Below, piece by piece: positions 5,284 to 8,733 of a stretch of 8,733 nt of DNA (its first letter is position 1; each line of letters starts with the position of its first letter). The position numbers and the translations under genes were made by a program. The DNA comes from Rhodospirillales bacterium (GTDB taxonomy: Bacteria; Pseudomonadota; Alphaproteobacteria; Rhodospirillales; 2-02-FULL-58-16): assembly GCA_021775195.1 (NCBI GenBank), contig JAJFIG010000557.1, positions 1 through 8,733 of the forward strand, written 5' to 3'. The notes under the pieces are model-generated. The model was not told where the DNA came from. It saw only the letters and a program-made list of their open reading frames with translations, and ran no database searches.

Positions 5284-5796
5284 TCAGCGCCGTCTTTGCT
5301 CGGGGCGATGGCGTTCTATCCGCTGGAAACCCTTGTTGCCGTCCGGCGGCTTTTCGCCGCCCACCGTGTGGCCGGTGCTGATGTCGACGACCCAGGACCA
5401 CAGACGCCCGCCCCGGCGGTCGGAGCGGGCCTCGTAGACGTGGCCGGCCTGGGCATCGAAGGTCAGGGGCCGCGCCCCGGCCTCTGCGTGGGTCCTGAGG
5501 GCGGGTACCAGCAGGGGCTCGACCCAGACCTGGTATTCGAAGGTCAGCGCATGGCGTCCCGGAAGGACCGCGATTTCCTCGACGGTCAGGGCCGAATCCA
5601 CGGGCCTGCCGTCGATGCTCTGGACAACCGTGTCCCGGTATTGGAACGGAGTCTTGTCGAGGCGCGACATGACCACCACGAAGGCCAGGTTTTCCTCCGG
5701 CAGGGCCGGCCCGTCGTAGGCTTTCATGGTGCCGCAACCCGCTGCCAGCACCGCCACCCAGAGGAACGCCGCAACCCTGATTCCCCGCCGCTTCAT
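5284..5796 (-). CDS. Uncharacterised lipoprotein
   Basis: This 170-residue protein begins MKRRGIR, then a hydrophobic stretch (8-19) and a lipobox LAAGC ending at Cys21. The start is supported by GAAGGAC seven bases upstream of the ATG at 5796. The mature part contains IDGRPVDSALTVEEIAVLPG (61-80), then RHALTFEYQVWV (81-92). A beta-rich region follows with LTFDAQAGHVYEAR (111-124) and WSWVVDISTGHTVGG (133-147). The pattern 'V-D-G ... L-P-G-x-H-x-L ... A-x-A-G-x-x-Y ... W-x-x-D-x-x-T-G' recalls small PEGA-like or Ig-like periplasmic lipoproteins, but I cannot place it in a named family. The last ten residues are highly basic (ERHRPEQRRR), unusual for an exported protein. It may share a transcript with the CTERM protein gene upstream (130-base gap, same strand). 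Confidence 0.75.
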   Translation of the reverse strand: MKRRGIRVAAFLWVAVLAAGCGTMKAYDGPALPEENLAFVVVMSRLDKTPFQYRDTVVQSIDGRPVDSALTVEEIAVLPGRHALTFEYQVWVEPLLVPALRTHAEAGARPLTFDAQAGHVYEARSDRRGGRLWSWVVDISTGHTVGGEKPPDGNKGFQRIERHRPEQRRR

Positions 5797-5926
5797 GGCT
5801 GTCCTTCTACCCTGGAGTCGCGTTCTCCGTCCGTCGGCGGATGCGGGCGAAACAAAACAACATCCGCCCGGAGAGGGCAAGGCAAATGCCTGCGGGGACC
5901 GTGTCAGTGGGGTCGATGGGCGCGTG

Positions 5927-6637
5927 TTACCGGCGGCGGCGGGCCGGCGCCGCCAGCAGTCCCAACCCAGCCAGCCCGAAGGCAAACAGGGCGAACGCCG
6001 GCGGTCCTGCCAGGATTGTCGGCGGCGTGAAGTCGGCGGCCGCGATCCCGGTGTAGAATTGGCCGAAGAACTCGTTCTCCGCCTGTCCGGCCGTCTCCCG
6101 GATCTCGATCCGGTTGAACGCCGTATCCGACCATACGCCGGCGAAATACAGTGCGTCCTCGGGGGCGTTGAAGGAAAACGAACCCACCGGCGTTGCGCCG
6201 TTGAATAGGCCGACATCGAAGGTCGAATCGACGAATGCCGCGGCGAGATTGGGATCAAACTCGGGCTCGACGAAGTCGAAGCCGAGGGCGAATACCGGAT
6301 TGGCCAGGGCGACATCCAGGTTCGAGACGCCGCTGATGGCGATTTCATTGCCCGCGATCCGGGCCGAGAAGTTGGCGAAGAAAAGATTGGCGCTGGTCGG
6401 CGACGAGTATGTCAGATCACCAAATGTCGTCGCGCCTTGTGCCGTGCTCGGTCCCAAATCCGGAAACGGCGCCGTTGCCGCCGCCCCCGTCGCCGTGATG
6501 AAGGCTGTCTTGGCGTCAAAGAACTGGATTGCCGCCTCGGCCGTTGACGCCGCCGCCATCCCTGTGCCCAGCAGGAGGCCCAACGCCAGCGCCTTGATGG
6601 CCGGTGCCGGACGGTGGTTGGAGTGGCTGACGGTCAC
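5927..6637 (-). CDS. Secreted exosortase-type (PEP-CTERM-like) protein with a variant GPP signal
   Basis: This 236-residue protein starts at a GTG (6637), chosen because GGGGAGGA lies just upstream and no good ATG is available. Residues 1-35 form a signal peptide ending A33-E-A35. The body (36 to about 205) is beta-rich, with GNEIAISGVSNLDVALANPV (96-115), ALGFDFVEPEFDPN (117-130), FVDSTFDVGLFNGATPVGSF (135-154) and IEIRETAGQAENEFFGQFYT (178-197). This module is common among PEP-CTERM proteins. The tail (211-236) has a hydrophobic helix FALFAFGLAGLGLLA, then Arg-rich PARRRR, as in PEP-CTERM signals, but with G211-P-P213 where Pro-Glu-Pro is expected. It should be exported and processed by an exosortase if the variant is tolerated; otherwise it stays membrane-anchored by the tail. 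Its upstream region (6638-6780) lacks a sigma-54 element or the 17-bp site seen before the other PEP-CTERM gene. Confidence 0.8.
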   Translation of the reverse strand: MTVSHSNHRPAPAIKALALGLLLGTGMAAASTAEAAIQFFDAKTAFITATGAAATAPFPDLGPSTAQGATTFGDLTYSSPTSANLFFANFSARIAGNEIAISGVSNLDVALANPVFALGFDFVEPEFDPNLAAAFVDSTFDVGLFNGATPVGSFSFNAPEDALYFAGVWSDTAFNRIEIRETAGQAENEFFGQFYTGIAAADFTPPTILAGPPAFALFAFGLAGLGLLAAPARRRR

Positions 6638-6910
6638 GGAGTCCTCCCCTTGGGGCGCGTTGTCTGCTTCTGCGATGGCGCCATTCTCAGATGCCGTGCG
6701 GGGTCAGACAACTGTGTGAAGTTCGCCGCGCCGAGTCAAGACGCACAGCGCCGTATGCTTTGCATTCCCTGTGGATAAGTCACCATTCGGCCCGTTCCTG
6801 GCGCCCCCGGGCCTGATTCAGGTTGCCGGTTTGCCGGAACCGTCCTATAACCACGCCGGCGCCGAATGGACGATGTGCCTTCGCCGCCGGCGAACCAAGG
6901 AAAAGAAAAG

Positions 6911-7096
6911 ATGGCTGACAGCACCTATTTGAGGAAACCCCGGGAAGAGAACCCGACCCAGACCAAGACCCGCCACTGCCTGAAGTGCCGGACCGCCTTC
7001 GCCAGCACCTGGGCCGGCGAACGGGTCTGCCCCAAGTGCAAGTCCTCCAGCGCCTGGCGCGAGGGGACCGACGAGCGCATGGCGATCGGCGCCTGA
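6911..7096 (+). CDS. Small zinc-ribbon protein
   Basis: This 61-residue basic protein has two CxxC knuckles, C23-L-K-C26 and C40-P-K-C43, with 13 residues between them: a four-Cys zinc ribbon. No other domain is present. The ATG at 6911 is preceded by AAGGAAAAG, a good ribosome binding site; an in-frame ATG at 6866 has none and adds only 15 residues of no recognisable character. Such proteins are usually cytoplasmic and often uncharacterised. It is transcribed away from the CTERM gene, and the 274 bases between their starts would hold both promoters. The dispersed palindromic element begins 34 bases after its stop. Confidence 0.72.
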   Translation: MADSTYLRKPREENPTQTKTRHCLKCRTAFASTWAGERVCPKCKSSSAWREGTDERMAIGA

Positions 7097-7130
7097 TTCC
7101 GATCGACCTCCTTACCCGGCTGGTTTTTTG

Positions 7131-7251
7131 AACCACAGATACACAGAGACACAGAGAAGCAAAAGAAAATGCGGCGCTTCGCGTCGCTGAAATTTCTCCT
7201 TCTCTGTGTCTCTGTGTCTCTGTGTCTCTGTGTCTCTGTGCCTCTGTGGTT
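7131..7251. repeat. Dispersed palindromic element with ACAGAGA-type arms
   Basis: The left arm (7131-7159, AACCACAG... ...CAGAGAAG) is the inverted complement of the ends of the right arm (7199-7251, CTTCTCTGTG... ...CTCTGTGGTT). Nineteen bases match perfectly at the inner end and nine of ten at the outer end. The right arm is longer because it holds extra octamer units. The 39-base centre contains a smaller hairpin, GCGGCG-cttcg-CGTCGC (7171-7187). Read on the minus strand, the element gives the peptide pattern NHRGTETQRHRDTETQR. I know this as a spurious-protein signature found in many unrelated bacterial genomes, so this is a dispersed non-coding repeat. It lies between the zinc-ribbon gene and the 3' end of rlmB, where a hairpin could end transcripts from both sides. 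Confidence 0.75.
7201..7248. repeat. Tandem octamer repeat (TCTCTGTG) within the palindromic element
   Basis: Five perfect consecutive copies of TCTCTGTG run from 7201 to 7240. A sixth copy with one change (CCTCTGTG) is at 7241-7248. The opposite arm of the palindrome holds only about two to three units, which suggests that the number of copies changes by slippage or recombination. Confidence 0.9.
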
Positions 7252-7330
7252 GATCTTCTTAAAGCCGCCCACACGTCGGGACGAACCCCCGCCACAGGTG
7301 GCTTATCAGACGACACAGCCGGCCTAACGA

Positions 7331-8128
7331 CTAGTTCGAGCTCTCCCTCGCCACCTCGTAAAGCGCCACCGCCGCCGCCGTTGCCACGTTCAGGCTTTCC
7401 ACGGTATCGGTGATCGGGATGCGCGCCAGTTCGTCGCAGGTCTCCCGGGTCAGGCGCCTCAGACCCGACCCCTCGGCCCCCAGCACCAGGGCTGCCCGGC
7501 CCTGGGGCAGGGCCTCGGCGATGGTCGCTGTGGCGCCGCCGTCGAGCCCGATGCACCAGAACTCGGCTTCCTTCAGTTTCTCCAGGGCTCGGGCCAGGTT
7601 GGCCACTCTTATCAGGGGAACCCTCTCCAGGGCCCCTGATGCTGCCTTGGCCATGGCCCCGGTGGCCTCCGGCGCGTGCCGGCTCTGGGCGATCACGGCG
7701 GCCGCTCCGAAGGCCGCCGCCGCCCGCAGTACGGCGCCGACGTTGCGCGGGTCCGTCGCCTGATCCAGGATGACCACCCGGGCATCGCTCGCCGCCCCGG
7801 CACAGATGTCCGCCAGGGGCACCTCGGCCAGGGGGTCGGCCAGCAGCGCCACCCCCTGGTGCACGGCGCCCGGCGCCAGCCGGGCCTCGATCTCGGTCCG
7901 CTCCACCACCTGGACGGAAGGGCCGCCTTCCGCGCCCCTCAGCGCCGTCAGGGCATCGCGTCCCTGGGCCGTCACCAGCAGCCGCCGGCGGTGACGATTC
8001 GGGTTGCCCAGCGCCGCCGCCACGGCATGGAGCCCATAGAGCCACACCCCGCCATCCACGGGACCGCGGGAGGGGGATTTTCCTGGCCGGCTCCGATGCC
8101 GGCCGGACGTGGGCTTGCGTGCTGCCAT
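7331..8128 (-). CDS. rlmB: 23S rRNA (guanosine-2'-O-)-methyltransferase RlmB (SpoU/TrmH family)
   Basis: The enzyme methylates the 2'-OH of G2251 in the peptidyl-transferase P-loop of 23S rRNA using S-adenosylmethionine. Numbering from the ATG at 8128 (265 residues): residues 1-25 are a basic, disordered extension. Residues 27-100 form the substrate-binding domain (WLYGLHAVAAAL, with HQG at 90-92). Residues 115-265 form the SpoU methyltransferase knot. Knot motif 1 is DPRNVGAVLRAA (126-137, with N129 and R135). Motif 2 is LVLGAEGSGL (214-223, with E219). Motif 3 is IPITDTVESLNVATAAAVAL (237-256, with S245, L246, N247). All catalytic and cofactor-loop residues are intact. An in-frame ATG at 8143 adds five residues; neither start has a convincing Shine-Dalgarno, so the choice is open. 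The gene is divergent from the tRNA-Tyr promoter, and this linkage to tRNA-Tyr, tRNA-Gly and tuf is common in alphaproteobacteria. Confidence 0.94.
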   Translation of the reverse strand: MAARKPTSGRHRSRPGKSPSRGPVDGGVWLYGLHAVAAALGNPNRHRRRLLVTAQGRDALTALRGAEGGPSVQVVERTEIEARLAPGAVHQGVALLADPLAEVPLADICAGAASDARVVILDQATDPRNVGAVLRAAAAFGAAAVIAQSRHAPEATGAMAKAASGALERVPLIRVANLARALEKLKEAEFWCIGLDGGATATIAEALPQGRAALVLGAEGSGLRRLTRETCDELARIPITDTVESLNVATAAAVALYEVARESSN

Positions 8129-8227
8129 GAACCCATTTAACATTAAGGAACAGGCGGTGTCTGCACGGGACTCCGTCGGGCTGCGAGCCCGGCGGAGAAG
8201 TTGGCGTTCGTGTAATTTCTTTTGAAG

Positions 8228-8257
8228 TTGACAAGCAGGGACAAATCCTCATATTTC
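8228..8257 (+). promoter_or_regulatory. Sigma-70-type promoter of the tRNA-Tyr / tRNA-Gly / tuf unit
   Basis: A perfect TTGACA -35 (8228-8233) is followed by ATATTT (8251-8256, 17-base spacing) or TATTTC (8252-8257, 18-base spacing). Transcription would begin near 8264, about 36 bases before tRNA-Tyr. No clear terminator lies between the tRNAs and tuf, so the three are probably cotranscribed. Confidence 0.65.
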
Positions 8258-8299
8258 GGGCCACCGGTGCGCTGGTTCGTCAAAGGCTTAGGCGTACGT

Positions 8300-8385
8300 G
8301 GAGGGGTGCCCGAGTGGCTAAAGGGGACGGGCTGTAAACCCGTTGGCGTACGCCTACGTTGGTTCGAATCCAACCCCCTCCACCA
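8300..8385 (+). tRNA. tRNA-Tyr(GUA)
   Basis: This 86-base class II tRNA starts GGAGGGG and ends CCCCTCC-A-CCA with the CCA encoded. The anticodon stem ACGGG/CCCGT encloses loop CTGTAAA with anticodon GTA. A long variable arm (about 8344-8357) and the T-loop GTTCGAATC are present. It is the first gene of the tRNA-tuf unit. Confidence 0.97.
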
Positions 8386-8425
8386 TTTGCGCGGAAAGGT
8401 TTGATCGATTCGGGTGTTTGGGTTC

Positions 8426-8499
8426 GCGGGTGTAGCTCAATGGTAGAGCAGAAGCCTTCCAAGCTTACGACGAGGGTTCGATTCCCTTCACCCGCTCCA
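8426..8499 (+). tRNA. tRNA-Gly(UCC)
   Basis: This 74-base tRNA starts GCGGGTG and ends CACCCGC-T-CCA with CCA encoded. The D-arm is TAGCTCAATGGTAGAGC, and the anticodon loop CTTCCAA carries anticodon TCC. The T-loop is GTTCGATTC. It lies 40 bases after tRNA-Tyr, the same Tyr-Gly order as tyrU-glyT upstream of tufB in E. coli. Confidence 0.97.
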
Positions 8500-8610
8500 A
8501 TCCTTGGCGAAAAAGGGTGCCGGGGCGACTGTAGTTTAGCGATTTCACGAGACCCAAGTTGAGAGACCCACATTTAGCGCGAAAACCGGACAGAGAGAAA
8601 GATCGGGACC

Positions 8611-8733
8611 ATGGCGAAGGCGAAGTTTGAGCGTACGAAGCCCCACTGCAATGTCGGGACGATTGGGCACGTTGATCACGGCAAGACGACGTTGACGGCG
8701 GCGATTACGAAGGTTCTTGCTGAGTCTGGCGGT
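8611..8733 (+). CDS. tuf: Elongation factor Tu, N-terminal 41 residues (runs off the window)
   Basis: EF-Tu delivers aminoacyl-tRNA to the ribosomal A site as a GTP complex. The visible start [20 protein letters not shown] is diagnostic. The P-loop GHVDHGKT (residues 19-26, with K25 and T26 contacting GTP and Mg) is intact. The next residues, [10 protein letters not shown], form the first helix of the G domain. The frame is open to the last base, so the gene is cut by the window end and not broken. The ATG at 8611 is preceded by only a weak purine stretch (AGAGAGAAAG, 8591-8600). The 111 bases between tRNA-Gly and tuf hold no further tRNA. The gene is probably cotranscribed with the two tRNAs, as in other bacteria. 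Confidence 0.98.
   Translation, partial: MAKAKFERTKPHCNVGTIGHVDHGKTTLTAAITKVLAESGG

Noticed and set aside
6638..6780. Sigma-54 promoter or 17-bp site upstream of the second exosortase-type gene
   Set aside because: I looked on both strands for GG-N10-GC with TGGC/TTGC context and for TGT-N11-ACA of the same sequence. Nothing convincing was found.
7131..7251. CRISPR array
   Set aside because: The repeats are contiguous 8-bp units without spacers and belong to a palindromic element.
6780..8264. Minus-strand open frame of 494 codons covering the palindromic repeat and rlmB
   Set aside because: It runs in the wrong frame of rlmB and through the octamer repeat. The product is Arg/Gly/Pro-rich with no domain, while the true rlmB frame has all SpoU motifs.
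8500..8610. A further tRNA (for example Thr) between tRNA-Gly and tuf
   Set aside because: GTAGTTTAGCG resembles a D-arm start, but no acceptor, anticodon or T-arm can be formed.

Overview
The window looks like chromosomal DNA of a high-GC alphaproteobacterium, most likely Rhodospirillales-like. The evidence is the rlmB / tRNA-Tyr / tRNA-Gly / tuf block at the right end, a CC0125/CC1285-type lipoprotein, an alphaproteobacterial 'LGLDPR...DPR...EDDE' palindromic repeat, and strong GC bias at third codon positions. No phage, transposase, integrase or CRISPR array is visible.

Left part (1-2840, all on +): the 3' end of a Gly/His-rich hypothetical gene, a small single-domain cupin, an intergenic palindromic repeat, and a Tyr/His-rich lipoprotein. 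An AT-rich 290-base regulatory gap follows, and then a secreted PEP-CTERM protein. The gap holds a textbook sigma-54 -24/-12 element and two near-identical 17-bp sites about 98 and 200 bp upstream of the predicted transcription start, an arrangement typical of an enhancer-binding activator. The PEP-CTERM protein carries a dockerin-like calcium loop and a module that I associate mainly with Planctomycetes.

Middle part (2840-6640, mostly on -): an OmpA-domain lipoprotein convergent with the PEP-CTERM gene and sharing a terminator hairpin with it, an AT-rich gap with hairpins, an MscS-type mechanosensitive channel, tRNA-Thr(UGU), an uncharacterised lipoprotein, and a second exosortase-type secreted protein. 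In that last protein the PEP triplet of the C-terminal signal is replaced by GPP.

Right part (6640-8733): a 61-residue zinc-ribbon protein, a 121-bp dispersed palindromic element built of TCTCTGTG octamers, rlmB (23S rRNA G2251 2'-O-methyltransferase) on the minus strand, and a divergent unit with a clear sigma-70-like promoter reading tRNA-Tyr, tRNA-Gly and the start of tuf (EF-Tu).

The common theme of the non-housekeeping genes is the cell envelope: three lipoproteins, one mechanosensitive channel and two proteins with exosortase-type C-terminal signals. The exosortase itself and the regulator that would bind the 17-bp sites are not in the window. The most interesting lead is the sigma-54 plus paired-site control region together with the unusual architecture of the PEP-CTERM protein it drives.
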